The notes under the pieces: model-generated
Database searches by the model: none
The model's input: only the letters and a program-made list of their open reading frames with translations
Told to the model about the DNA's origin: nothing
Shown here: one piece after another, positions 44,886 through 53,770 of the stretch
Numbering within the stretch: position 1 is the first letter of the stretch
Layout: every line of letters starts with the position of its first letter
Made by a program: the position numbers and the translations under genes
DNA from: Timonella sp031979385
GTDB taxonomy: Bacteria; Actinomycetota; Actinomycetes; Actinomycetales; Cellulomonadaceae
Assembly (NCBI GenBank): GCA_031979385.1
Contig: DALZEF010000011.1
Span: 38,039 to 102,038 of the forward strand
Direction: 5' to 3'
DNA: 64,000 bases

Positions 44886-45326
44886 TTACTTGTCTTCGTC
44901 GGTTTTGTCTTCCCTGGTGGGCTTCGAGCCGTTGAAGCCTGCTGCCGGGTCGTCACCTGGTTTGGTGATGAGCGAGGAAATGTTGTCAGGAACCACAAAG
45001 CCGGTTGTGGCAGATCCCTGAGGGGCGTCCTCGGTGCTTGCCGCAGTCTCCACTGTTCCAACTGCAGGGCTTGCCTCGTATGGCTTGGCAATCGCGGCGG
45101 CTACCCACTTGGTGCGTGCGCCATCCTCTGATTCGAGGGTGACCAGGTCGCCGTCAACCGATACGACGGTTCCCACGTACCCCGATGCAGTCATGACCTG
45201 CAGCCCTGGCTGAAGAGATTCACGCAGTTCAGCCATCTCTTTCTGGCGTTTGCGCGCATTGCGCCCGGTGAACCAGAACATAGCGACGACCAGGACCAGC
45301 ATGATAATCAAAATCGGATCTGGCAT
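44886..45326 (-). CDS. yajC: Preprotein translocase subunit YajC
   Basis: A 146-residue protein with a single N-terminal helix (ILIIMLVLVVAMFWF), then RNARKRQKEMAELRESLQPGLQVMTASG, the YajC signature. The C-terminal 65 residues are acidic and Thr/Ala-rich. ATG follows AGGTG at nine bases. Forms the yajC-secD-secF accessory complex cluster. Confidence 0.93.
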   Translation of the reverse strand: MPDPILIIMLVLVVAMFWFTGRNARKRQKEMAELRESLQPGLQVMTASGYVGTVVSVDGDLVTLESEDGARTKWVAAAIAKPYEASPAVGTVETAASTEDAPQGSATTGFVVPDNISSLITKPGDDPAAGFNGSKPTREDKTDEDK

Positions 45327-45460
45327 TGAAACACACCTAACTTTCTGTATGAGGACCTTTAGCGTGAACGTGCAGGAGGACGCGCAAGTTCCCATTATCG
45401 CGCAAACCCTGAGAACCGCGCAGCGAGATCAAAGCCGCTGAGACCCCTGTGTCAGAAAAC

Positions 45461-46546
45461 TTAGGTGGTCGTATCCGCCGGTGGCACGAGCCCAAGGTGC
45501 CGCCATGTTTCAAGAGTCGCAACACGGCCCCGTGGAGTTCGCCCCATCAGTCCCTCGCGGACAAGGAAGGGTTCGGCGACTGTCTCAACGGTCTCGGGTT
45601 CCTCACCCACCGTGATGGCCAGGGTGGACAGCCCGACTGGTCCTCCCCCGAACCGGGTGCACAGTGCGGTGAGGACGGCGCGGTCAAGGCGGTCAAGGCC
45701 GCGTGGGTCCACCTCGTACACCTCAAGTGCGGCACGTGCGGCGGCAAGATTGAGTTTGCCGTCTCCACGAACTTGCGCCCAGTCACGGACACGGCGCAGT
45801 AGACGGTTGGCGATACGAGGCGTGCCGCGGGAACGCGAGGCAATCTCTGAGGCGGCTTCCGGCTCGATGTCCACCCCAAGCAGACCAGCCGATCGTGTCA
45901 CGACCCGCACGAGATCGGTCGCCTCGTAGAAATCGAGGTGTCCGGTGAACCCGAAGCGGTCGCGGAGCGGTGCGGGCAACAGCCCTGCACGGGTGGTCGC
46001 CCCCACTGCGGTAAAGCGTGGCAAGGACAACGGAATCGCGCTGGCACCCGCGCCCTTACCCACAACCACATCGACACGAAAATCCTCCATGGCAACGTAG
46101 AGGAGTTCCTCAGCGGGACGGGCAAGACGGTGAATCTCGTCAATGAACAGCACCTCGCCCTCGTCAAGCGACGAGAGCACAGCAGCGAGGTCACCGGCGT
46201 GTTGAATCGCGGGTCCAGAGGTCACTCGCAGTGATACGCCGAGTTCGGCGGCGATAATCATCGCGAGTGTTGTCTTCCCCAGTCCGGGTGGACCAGAGAG
46301 CAGCACGTGATCCGGCGCTGCGCCGCGCCCTTTCGCCGCGTCGAGCACGAGCGAGAGTTGGTCTCGCACGACCCGTTGACCCACGAAGTCATCGAGGGAT
46401 CGAGGGCGCAATGCGGCTTCGGCGGCCCGCTCGATGTCGGAGGCACCTGAGGAGGTCAGTCGGTCAAACCCGGATGCATCGAACTCCGAGGAGCCAACCG
46501 CGTATCCCTCGGCCCCGGTCTGCTCTGGGCCGAGCTGATCAGCCAT
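45461..46546 (-). CDS. ruvB: Holliday junction branch-migration ATPase RuvB
   Basis: A 361-residue AAA+ motor: Walker A SGPPGLGKTTLAMI, Walker B VLFIDEIHRL, arginine finger region and C-terminal winged helix (PRGLDRLDRAVLTAL, RTPRGRVATLETWRHLGL). It carries an N-terminal extension of about 35 residues before the usual start of homology. The ATG lies 8 nt inside ruvA with AGGTGG upstream. Confidence 0.96.
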   Translation of the reverse strand: MADQLGPEQTGAEGYAVGSSEFDASGFDRLTSSGASDIERAAEAALRPRSLDDFVGQRVVRDQLSLVLDAAKGRGAAPDHVLLSGPPGLGKTTLAMIIAAELGVSLRVTSGPAIQHAGDLAAVLSSLDEGEVLFIDEIHRLARPAEELLYVAMEDFRVDVVVGKGAGASAIPLSLPRFTAVGATTRAGLLPAPLRDRFGFTGHLDFYEATDLVRVVTRSAGLLGVDIEPEAASEIASRSRGTPRIANRLLRRVRDWAQVRGDGKLNLAAARAALEVYEVDPRGLDRLDRAVLTALCTRFGGGPVGLSTLAITVGEEPETVETVAEPFLVREGLMGRTPRGRVATLETWRHLGLVPPADTTT

Positions 46547-47159
46547 GTTGTCCACCTAGCACTTTAAGAGCGCCACGCAGGGTTGCGGGTACAGCGGTTG
46601 CGACAACAACCGTCTCGCCACGATCCTTGAGCACGACGGCGACGGCATCTTCTGCGGCCTTGACGCTCCAGCCCAATGACACGAGAGCCTCGATGACCTG
46701 TGCGCGTTCATCAGTGACAGCCTCCGGAGCAGGCCCTCCCACATCGGCTATGGTGACCGGTGCGTGCATTTTTCCCTGCAGTTCCAGCAGGATACGCTGC
46801 GCGACCTTGGGTCCGATACCAGGGACGCGGGTCAGAACCTTCACGTCCTGTGAGTTCACGGCAGAACGAATGGTGTCGGCTGAGTGAGCGGCGAGCATGG
46901 CGAGGGCGAGACGTGGTCCAACGCCCGAAACCGTAGTGACGATCTCAAAGACCTCGCGCTCATCGGCGTCTTTGAAGCCGTAAAGCGTCATAGAGTCTTC
47001 GCGCACGACCATCTGCGTTGCAAGAGTCGCCTTCTCCCCGGTCCTCAGACTCATAAGCGTGTTCGGGGTCGCATGGACAAGGTATCCCACGCCATTGACG
47101 TCGAGTACCGCGGAGTTGAGCCGTACCGTCGCAACGGTTCCGGTGAGCGAAGCAATCAT
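46539..47159 (-). CDS. ruvA: Holliday junction-binding protein RuvA
   Basis: A 206-residue protein with OB fold (MIASLTGTVATV), two helix-hairpin-helix motifs (TVSGVGPRLALAML and RVPGIGPKVAQRILLEL) and a C-terminal RuvB-binding domain. It overlaps ruvB and is separated from ruvC by 186 bp holding its own likely promoter and a LexA-like site. Confidence 0.95.
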   Translation of the reverse strand: MIASLTGTVATVRLNSAVLDVNGVGYLVHATPNTLMSLRTGEKATLATQMVVREDSMTLYGFKDADEREVFEIVTTVSGVGPRLALAMLAAHSADTIRSAVNSQDVKVLTRVPGIGPKVAQRILLELQGKMHAPVTIADVGGPAPEAVTDERAQVIEALVSLGWSVKAAEDAVAVVLKDRGETVVVATAVPATLRGALKVLGGQHG

Positions 47160-47178
47160 CTAATGAACTCGAATCAGC

Positions 47179-47198
47179 ATTTTAGAACGTTTGTACGA
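47179..47198 (-). promoter_or_regulatory. Possible LexA box and -10 element upstream of ruvA
   Basis: On the plus strand GAACGTTTGTAC (47185-47196) matches GAACnnnnGTTC with one mismatch and keeps the outer GA, 26 nt upstream of the ruvA ATG. It abuts a TAAAAT -10-like element (47184-47179, minus strand), the same arrangement as at the imuA' promoter. The -35 is not convincing. Confidence 0.5.
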
Positions 47199-47345
47199 AT
47201 GACACTATCAAGTTTCCCGCTGGTTCTTGCGGCACGCCACACGCTATTCCAGCCACCCTTCCACGGCGTCCATTTCCGACGAACAGTCCAGTTCGTCGTC
47301 AATCCAACGTCCCAGCCGCCCCAGCCACGCGATGCCGCACCAGAA

Positions 47346-47915
47346 CTAGCGGACGCCGCGCGCCTTGCGCGCCGCCTGCTCGGCGGCTGCCCACTGCCGT
47401 TGAGCGGGCGTCATCTGGTAGCGTTCGGCCTTGTCAAGCATCCCGGCAGGCCGCCATAGCTGCGTGATGGCGATGGCCAGGGCATCTGCGGCATCCGCTG
47501 GCTTTGGGATCTCGCCCAGGCCAAGAATGTTCGCCACCATCTTCTGCACTTGAGCCTTTTCAGCGCCGCCACTCCCGGTGACTGCTGCTTTGACCTCGGA
47601 TGGCGTGTGCATCGCGACGGGCAGACCCCGCTTCGCTGCCGCGACCATCGCCAGTCCGGCGACCTGGGCGGTGCCCATCACGGTCGAGACGTTGTTCTGC
47701 GCGAACACCCGCTCGATTGCGACAACGTCAGGGACATGGGCATCGAGCCACTGGTCGAGTTCCTGTGAAATCGTGAGTAGCCGCATATCAACGGTGAGTT
47801 CTGGCGAGGAACGCAGGACGCCGACAGCCACGAGCGATGCGCGTCGACCGGGTGCGGAATCGACAATACCGATTCCGCACCGGGTCAATCCCGGGTCTAC
47901 CCCCAGTACGCGCAT
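47346..47915 (-). CDS. ruvC: Holliday junction resolvase RuvC
   Basis: A 189-residue nuclease. Catalytic acids are visible in VLGVDPGLTRCG (Asp), VVAIERVFAQNN (Glu) and PKPADAADALAIAITQLW (two Asp). A 25-residue basic tail extends beyond the usual end. Ten bases after yebC, so probably co-transcribed with it. Confidence 0.95.
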   Translation of the reverse strand: MRVLGVDPGLTRCGIGIVDSAPGRRASLVAVGVLRSSPELTVDMRLLTISQELDQWLDAHVPDVVAIERVFAQNNVSTVMGTAQVAGLAMVAAAKRGLPVAMHTPSEVKAAVTGSGGAEKAQVQKMVANILGLGEIPKPADAADALAIAITQLWRPAGMLDKAERYQMTPAQRQWAAAEQAARKARGVR

Positions 47916-47924
47916 GGGTATTGC

Positions 47925-48680
47925 TTAGTCTTCCGCTTCGAGCTGAGTGGCAACGTCCTGCGGCACGTTGTAGTTTGCGTAGACGTTCTGGACATCATCA
48001 GAATCTTCAAGTGCGTCAATCAGGCGGAACACCTTCTTCGCGCCGTCAACGTCAACGTCGATTCGAGTCGCGGGATACCAGATGGACTCGTCGTCGTTTT
48101 CGATACCGGCTTCCCTGAGGGCTTCGCGTACTGCCACAGTGTCGCTTGGCTCGCAGATGATCTCGAAGTTCTCACCCTCATCGGTGATCTCTTCAGCGCC
48201 TGCATCAAGCACGACCATCATGAGGTCGTCCTCGGTCATATCGCCCTTTGGCACGATGAACTGGCCTTTGCGGGAGAACATGTATGCGACCGAACCTGGG
48301 TCTGCCATCTGTCCGCCGGAACGGGTAAAGGCAACACGTACGTCTGCGGCGGAACGGTTCTTGTTGTCGGTGAGGCACTCTACGAGTACTGCGATTCCGC
48401 CCGGGGCGTAGCCTTCGTACATGATGGTCTGATAATCAGCGCCACCCTCAATGAGTCCAGCGCCACGCTTGATCGCCCGGTCGATATTGTCGTTGGGAAC
48501 CGAAGTCTTCTTAGCCTTGGTAACAGCAAGATCCAGGGCTGGGTTTCCGCTGATGTCAGCACCGCCCAAACGCGCCGCTACTTCAATGTTCTTGATGAGC
48601 TTGGCAAAGGACTTGGCACGCTTTGCGTCGATCGCCGCTTTCTTGTGCTTGGTAGTGGCCCATTTGGAGTGACCTGACAT
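47925..48680 (-). CDS. YebC/PmpR-family protein
   Basis: A 251-residue protein beginning MSGHSKWATTKHKKAAIDAKRAK, the invariant YebC opening, with EGYAPGGIAVLVECLTDNKNR and the C-terminal ALEDSDDVQNVYANY. YebC proteins were long annotated as transcription regulators and more recently linked to translation of proline-rich stretches. Position before ruvC is conserved widely. Confidence 0.95.
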   Translation of the reverse strand: MSGHSKWATTKHKKAAIDAKRAKSFAKLIKNIEVAARLGGADISGNPALDLAVTKAKKTSVPNDNIDRAIKRGAGLIEGGADYQTIMYEGYAPGGIAVLVECLTDNKNRSAADVRVAFTRSGGQMADPGSVAYMFSRKGQFIVPKGDMTEDDLMMVVLDAGAEEITDEGENFEIICEPSDTVAVREALREAGIENDDESIWYPATRIDVDVDGAKKVFRLIDALEDSDDVQNVYANYNVPQDVATQLEAED

Positions 48681-48892
48681 GGACGTGGACTCCTTGTTGT
48701 GTTGACATCGGTGGCTGGTGTGGACGGTCTAACACCGGCCCAGTTTTAGGCTCGCCCCAACCCCATTTGGTTCAAGGGGCTGTTGAGCTTCGGCATATCC
48801 CGCCAACACAATTGCTTAGAATTTTACCGGTTCTTGGGGCGTGCGGTTACACTTTACGCTCGCGGCTCACTGTGATGCTTGTGTGTTCGCAC

Positions 48893-49468
48893 TTAATCTT
48901 GAGCCAAACTGGCCTGATCAATCTCAAGTCCCAGAGTGATAAGAGTGCCATCCCAGCCATTTTTTAGGTTGGCGACGAGCCGAGCCAATTCGCGCGGGAA
49001 AACCTCAATCTCTGCGTGATCGAGTTCGTCGATGGTGAGCCAACGCAGGTCGTCAACGAAGCTCTTCTCGAGTTCCGTCCAGCCAGCGCGTGACAGGGCT
49101 ACGCTTGAATGGATGCGCGCGAGATAGAACTCCTCATGCTGCAGCACATGCTCAGCGTCAAAGTCGAAGATGGCTGAACGTTGTAGGACCGGGCCGATGA
49201 GAGCTGACGGATGGATGTTCAGGCCCGTTTCTTCACATGCTTCTCGTGCCGCAGCGGCGCGCGAGGTCTCACCGGGCTCTAAACCACCACCAATGGTGAA
49301 CCACCACTGACGTTCCGGGCGATCAGCATCATGACCTTTGACAAGCAGAATACGGTCTAACTCATCAAGGATAAGAACCCGTGCTGCATGCCGTTCACGT
49401 GGCCGAGGGCTCACGATACGCCGCCCAGCGGAAGCGTCGCGTTCGGCTGCTTGAGCCCTGCGGGCCAT
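48893..49468 (-). CDS. NUDIX hydrolase of the PIM locus
   Basis: A 191-residue protein with the Nudix box GGGLEPGETSRAAAAREACEETGL (shown here as its start GGGLEPGETSRAAAA and end REACEETG). Its start lies 58 bp inside the preceding membrane-protein gene, in another frame. In M. tuberculosis the corresponding Rv2609c is, as far as known, a single protein carrying both a membrane part and a MutT-like part, so the overlap here may reflect a split or the ancestral state. Substrate unknown. Confidence 0.85.
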   Translation of the reverse strand: MARRAQAAERDASAGRRIVSPRPRERHAARVLILDELDRILLVKGHDADRPERQWWFTIGGGLEPGETSRAAAAREACEETGLNIHPSALIGPVLQRSAIFDFDAEHVLQHEEFYLARIHSSVALSRAGWTELEKSFVDDLRWLTIDELDHAEIEVFPRELARLVANLKNGWDGTLITLGLEIDQASLAQD

Positions 49469-50115
49469 CCGTCATCGAATTCGACGGTGTGCGGCATGGG
49501 TGCATAACCCGCGATCCGGAACAGACGAATCCAACGCTTCGAACGCACACGCTGTGCCTGCAGGACTGACTCGTTGTGGAATCGCCGCGCAATCTGCACT
49601 CGATACCAGGCACCAGAGATCGCCTCGAGCAGTTCGGCTGCGTAGGGGTCTTGATAGAGTCCCGCCGTATCCTCTGGTGACTCTAGGATCTCCTCCACGA
49701 CTGCGGTCAGAGCGCTCTCGCGCACCTCGCGTTCAGCCCCAAGGCCCGCATCGAGCGCCTGCAAGACGGCAAGTCGGGGCGCTGGTTCGGAGGCCGTTCG
49801 CTGCCTGTGCGCGACAACGAGTTCCGAGAGATCTGGCACAGCGGTGAGCAGTTCCTGATCGCCGTCTGCGTCGGTTCCCATGACCGCCTTTGAGGTCTCC
49901 GCAAGTAGAACAGAGCTCACGGGGTCAAGCACGGCCGAACTCGCGAGTTCGTGAGTGGCCGAGGCGCGGCGCAACAACTGTGAGTCGAGCGCTAGACGAG
50001 AGGAAACCACCTTGCGGTGGAGCCGGTCAAGCCGGCGCGCTGTCACGAGCGCGAACCATACAACAAGGGCAACGACGGCAATGACGATGATGGCGACTTC
50101 AGACCACAGCATCAA
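49411..50115 (-). CDS. Actinobacterial membrane-anchored protein of the PIM locus
   Basis: A 234-residue protein with one N-terminal helix (EVAIIVIAVVALVVWFALV), a basic dimer-like helix (RRLDRLHRKVVSSRLALDSQLLRRA) resembling LemA-type topology, and a helical cytoplasmic domain ending with RRFHNESVLQAQRVRSKRWIRLFRIAGYAP. Start overlaps the pimA stop as ATGA. Conserved in this position in actinobacteria; function unknown. Confidence 0.8.
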   Translation of the reverse strand: MMLWSEVAIIVIAVVALVVWFALVTARRLDRLHRKVVSSRLALDSQLLRRASATHELASSAVLDPVSSVLLAETSKAVMGTDADGDQELLTAVPDLSELVVAHRQRTASEPAPRLAVLQALDAGLGAEREVRESALTAVVEEILESPEDTAGLYQDPYAAELLEAISGAWYRVQIARRFHNESVLQAQRVRSKRWIRLFRIAGYAPMPHTVEFDDGWPAGLKQPNATLPLGGVS

Positions 50116-51296
50116 CTGGCCTCCCTGACCTGTTGGGACGAATCCACTTCGACCTGTCCAAGCGCGGCAGAGGCAGAAAGAACCATCTCGTACACGGTCA
50201 AAACCTTAGCCGTCACCTGCGACCAGTCGAACTGCTGCACAAACTCGGTTGCGGCAGCGGCCTTTGCAGCACGCGCCTCGGGGTTCTCAAGGGCGAGAAT
50301 GATCTGACGTGCCAGGTCGTCGCCGTCACCGTTGGTGAACATGAAGCCTGCACGCCCGTAGTCGAGCACCCGTTCAAACGCGCCAAGATTGGAGGCCACG
50401 ACGACTGCCCCAGCGCTCATCGCTTCAACGAGCACGATGCCAAAGCTCTCACCGCCTGTTTGCGGAGCTATGTACAGGTCAACGGAAGAGAGCAGCGCGG
50501 CCTTCTCCTCGTCGGAAATCCCACCTAGGAATTCCACGCTGGACGCCAACTCACCGAGCGTTTCGAGGGCGAGGGCCTTGCCCTCATCCCCCCGTCCCGC
50601 GACAAGGAAGCGAGCTCCCGGGAATCGTTTGAGCACACCCGGTATTGCGGCTGTGAGAACCTGCAACCCCTTGCGCGGTTCGTCAAGACGACCGAGGAAT
50701 GCGATCGTGGGTGCTTCTTTGGTTCCCGTCCAACGGTCATCAGGTTGCGCAGACGCGAAAGCGTCCACATACACGCCGTTGGGGATGACAATTGCGTCGC
50801 CGCCGAGGTGATCGATCAGCGTACGGCGCGCGTCCTCGGAGACAGCGATGCGGGCGGAAAACTTCTCAAGCGACGGACGAACCATCGGATACACAAACTG
50901 CAGGGCCCGCGAGCGAATCAAGGCGGTATGAAAAGTGCCCACAATCGGACCGCGGGCGTTCCACAGCGCAAGCATCGACAGCGACGGCGTCATCGGCTCG
51001 TGAAGGTGCAGGATATCGAATTGCCCCTCCTTGAGCCATCGACGTACTCGCCCGGCTGCACGCGGACCAAAGGTCAGCCGCGCAACCGAACCGTTGTACT
51101 TGATGGGCAGCGCCTTGCCACCGGAGGTGATGTAATCGGGAATCTCAGTGCCCTCGTCGGCTGGAGCGAGAACAGACACATGATGTCCCTGCTCCATAAG
51201 CGCTTCAGCCAGGTCGCGGATATGGAACTGCACACCGCCCGGTGCGTCGAATGAGTACGGGCAGACGATTCCAACGCGCAGTTTGCGCCTATCCAT
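50112..51296 (-). CDS. pimA: Phosphatidylinositol alpha-mannosyltransferase PimA
   Basis: A 394-residue GT4 enzyme transferring mannose from GDP-mannose to the 2-position of phosphatidylinositol. GIVCPYSFDAPGGVQFHIRD carries the glycine loop, HLHEPMTPSLSML the acceptor side, and PQTGGESFGIVLVEAM the retaining E-x7-E. Overlaps patA upstream (8 nt) and the membrane protein downstream. Confidence 0.94.
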   Translation of the reverse strand: MDRRKLRVGIVCPYSFDAPGGVQFHIRDLAEALMEQGHHVSVLAPADEGTEIPDYITSGGKALPIKYNGSVARLTFGPRAAGRVRRWLKEGQFDILHLHEPMTPSLSMLALWNARGPIVGTFHTALIRSRALQFVYPMVRPSLEKFSARIAVSEDARRTLIDHLGGDAIVIPNGVYVDAFASAQPDDRWTGTKEAPTIAFLGRLDEPRKGLQVLTAAIPGVLKRFPGARFLVAGRGDEGKALALETLGELASSVEFLGGISDEEKAALLSSVDLYIAPQTGGESFGIVLVEAMSAGAVVVASNLGAFERVLDYGRAGFMFTNGDGDDLARQIILALENPEARAAKAAAATEFVQQFDWSQVTAKVLTVYEMVLSASAALGQVEVDSSQQVREAS

Positions 51297-52236
51297 GAGA
51301 TTCCTTCGCTAGCGTGCGGGCATAACGTTCTGGGTCAAGGTCTTCTATGAAAACCTTTTGCAGCATGTGCCAGTCCTGTGGGTGAGCGTGAATGGTCTGC
51401 GCGAGTGCATCGACCCAACCCTGCGTTGCGGCCGCGACCTGATCAGTTTTTGGAAGCGTGCGGTCTACCTCCACCTCAGGGTGGAAAGTGATGACGATAC
51501 CCCACGGGCTACCTGCATGTCTGCGCCGCTCCCCCGTGAGTCTCTCGTAGTGGATGCTCGCCGGGATGAGCGGGGCCTTCGAGCCAACAGCAAGCGCAGC
51601 AGGACCAGCAGCGACCCGAGCTCGACGTCCAAACAGGTCAACCTCAATACCGGAAGCCGAGAGATCACGGTCCGCGAGAAGACATATCAAGCGCCCCGGC
51701 CCATTGGCGGCCCTCAGCAGTTCCCGAAAGACGCCAGAGTCACCGGCCGCAAGAATGGTCATGCCGAGAGTTTCCCGGAAGGTAACGAAGTCTTGGAACA
51801 CTTCTTCCGGCTTAAGCCGTTCAGCCACGGTCAACACCGGGTTGAGGTGAGCGGAGGCCCACACCCCGGCGAGGTCCCAGTTACCCTGATGCGACAGTGC
51901 AAGGACTGGGCTCTTACCCGCCGCGATTGCAGCGATGACAGGCCCGTCATTTACGGCTCTCACGCGATGTCTCACCTGTTCCTCACTGGCGTGGGTGAGG
52001 ACGAAAGCCTCACCGAAATAGCGCAGATAGGAACGCATTGCAGGACGCGAGAGGGCACGTACCTGCTTTGGTGTGAGGTCTGGACGGACCCGCTGGAGGT
52101 TCTTTTCCAGTTGGCGCACGCCACTGTTGTGCATCAGCCAGGTCACATCGGCCGCAACGTTGAGCAAGCCGCGCAGGATAGGGCCAGGGATCTTATAGGC
52201 GTGCTTCCATGCAAAGCCGAACGCGTTGAAGGCCAT
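51289..52236 (-). CDS. patA: Phosphatidylinositol mannoside acyltransferase PatA
   Basis: A 315-residue membrane-associated acyltransferase of the LpxL/HtrB type. The catalytic HxxxxD is ALSHQGNWDLAGVW. LLADRDLSASGIEVDLFGRR matches the second block. It acylates the mannose of PIM1. The ATG overlaps the pgsA stop (TGATG); the longer upstream frame runs within pgsA and is rejected. Confidence 0.92.
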   Translation of the reverse strand: MAFNAFGFAWKHAYKIPGPILRGLLNVAADVTWLMHNSGVRQLEKNLQRVRPDLTPKQVRALSRPAMRSYLRYFGEAFVLTHASEEQVRHRVRAVNDGPVIAAIAAGKSPVLALSHQGNWDLAGVWASAHLNPVLTVAERLKPEEVFQDFVTFRETLGMTILAAGDSGVFRELLRAANGPGRLICLLADRDLSASGIEVDLFGRRARVAAGPAALAVGSKAPLIPASIHYERLTGERRRHAGSPWGIVITFHPEVEVDRTLPKTDQVAAATQGWVDALAQTIHAHPQDWHMLQKVFIEDLDPERYARTLAKESHG

Positions 52237-52865
52237 CAGTTTGTCCCTTTGGGTGCAACGTATGACTGCTTGCGCACATGCAGCATCCGCTGAACGAACG
52301 TGGCGAACGAACCGGTAACGACCAGCCACAGTGCAATGATCAGGATCAGGTCCTGTGCGAACAAACCTGCCGCACAGGTAGCGAGCAGGCCAATCAGGAG
52401 ACGCTCGGAGCGTTCGACAAAGCCGACGTTCCCGTCAAGGCCAAGGCCTTCGGCCCGCGCGCGGGCGTACGAAACAAAGAAAGCGAAACTCAATGTTGCC
52501 AGGGCTGCCAATAGCCCCGCAGTGGAACTCGGGCCGTCAACCTGGAAGACAAAGTAAAGTGCGAGCCCCCCGAAGATCGCGGCATCAGCGAGGCGATCGA
52601 GCGTCGAGTCAAGATAGGCCCCCCACACCCCCTCGCGCCCCTGCATACGGGCCATTGTTCCGTCGAGTGAATCAGTGAAGACGAACAGACCGATAAGCAG
52701 CGATCCTGCCACGAGGCGTCCGGTTGGGAAGGCCCACAGAGCAGTGACCACAACCGCGATCGTCCCTGCGATGGTCACAGCGTCCGGGCCGACTCCGATT
52801 TTCAGCAGGAATCTCGCGAGTGGAGAAAACAACTTCCCCATTGCTCCACGCAGGTGACTGAGCAC
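52236..52865 (-). CDS. pgsA: Phosphatidylinositol phosphate synthase PgsA (CDP-alcohol phosphotransferase)
   Basis: A 209-residue six-helix enzyme with the complete CDP-alcohol signature D-G-x2-A-R-x8-G-x3-D-x3-D, seen as LDGTMARMQG followed by GAYLDSTLDRLADA. In this locus it uses inositol phosphate to make the PIM precursor. GTG start chosen because GGGAGA precedes it; an ATG five codons upstream lacks a ribosome site. Confidence 0.93.
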   Translation of the reverse strand: MLSHLRGAMGKLFSPLARFLLKIGVGPDAVTIAGTIAVVVTALWAFPTGRLVAGSLLIGLFVFTDSLDGTMARMQGREGVWGAYLDSTLDRLADAAIFGGLALYFVFQVDGPSSTAGLLAALATLSFAFFVSYARARAEGLGLDGNVGFVERSERLLIGLLATCAAGLFAQDLILIIALWLVVTGSFATFVQRMLHVRKQSYVAPKGTN

Positions 52866-53214
52866 TACCGTCTCTCCCATCGATCGCGTGCCGGACTCGG
52901 CACCACTCTATCTTGCCTTATCCCACTGACGCTGAAACGCAAAGTACAGCCCACCACCTCAATTTCAGGGTTGAAAACAGGCAAAATCATTCTGTGGGAT
53001 GACACCGCGCATGGTGTTCACGGTGCTGGTCGTACACCCACGCCCACCCAACCACGATGGGGCCGGGTTCTCATTGAACCCGGCCCCATCGTCGTCAATA
53101 GAGAGCATTTGTGCAGTGCCGCGGAGAATAGGGTTCCGCGGAGCGTCACGGACGTAGTCCGCGACTCCCAAACACTGATTGACGACGACGCCTCGACACC
53201 CAGCGCAGATGCGA
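52866..53214. other. Gap between the HIT gene and pgsA
   Basis: These genes are contiguous in mycobacteria. Here 349 bp separate them, with a 17-bp hairpin terminator in the middle and two copies, in opposite orientation, of the 11-mer ATTGACGACGA (53089-53099 minus, 53177-53187 plus). No gene is supported. Confidence 0.55.
53054..53092 (-). terminator. Perfect 17-bp hairpin downstream of the HIT gene
   Basis: Arms 53054-53070 and 53076-53092 pair perfectly with a 5-nt loop. It probably ends the thrS-HIT transcript before the PIM operon; no T-run. Confidence 0.8.
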
Positions 53215-53754
53215 CTACTCCCACACGTCCGCGAGTTGCGCCCTCGTGTTCGCAAGCAGCTCAGGCATGGCCTTGGTCTGCCCGATGATCGGGAAGAAGT
53301 TCGCATCCCCTATCCACCGCGGAACCACATGCTGGTGCAGGTGCGCGGCGATTCCAGCGCCACCGGCCTCGCCCTGATTCATACCGATGTTGAAACCACT
53401 TGGACTCATAGCGCGTTGCAAGGCGTGCATGGCCCGCTGCGTCAACTTCCCCATCTCCACCATGACCGCGTTCGAGATCTCGCTGTACATCGAGACATGC
53501 TCGAAGGGCACAATCATCAGATGCCCAGAGTTGTACGGGTACAGGTTCAACACCACATAGGCGAGATCACCCCGCGCAACCACGAGTCCGTCCTCGTCGC
53601 TCTTGGATGGAATGACGCAGAACGGGCACTGACCCTGCGAGGAGTCCTTGGGCTTGTTCTCACCGCCCACATAGGCCATGCGGTGAGGTGTCCACAGGCG
53701 ATCCAACCCATCGCGGTCTCCCGCATACTCCTGCGATTGCTGCACCCGTTCCAT
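53215..53754 (-). CDS. HIT-family nucleotide hydrolase/phosphorylase (Rv2613c-like)
   Basis: A 179-residue protein with two zinc-type cysteines (CPFCVIP), YVVLNLYPYNSGHLMIVP and the histidine triad AAHLHQHVVPRW. The mycobacterial counterpart in the same place is a diadenosine tetraphosphate phosphorylase. ATG has GAGGA eight bases upstream and lies 17 bp after thrS. Confidence 0.9.
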   Translation of the reverse strand: MERVQQSQEYAGDRDGLDRLWTPHRMAYVGGENKPKDSSQGQCPFCVIPSKSDEDGLVVARGDLAYVVLNLYPYNSGHLMIVPFEHVSMYSEISNAVMVEMGKLTQRAMHALQRAMSPSGFNIGMNQGEAGGAGIAAHLHQHVVPRWIGDANFFPIIGQTKAMPELLANTRAQLADVWE

Positions 53755-53770
53755 GTGCGTTTTCCTCGAC

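Noticed and set aside
51358..52293. 311-codon plus-strand frame
   Set aside because: Shadow of patA on the opposite strand.
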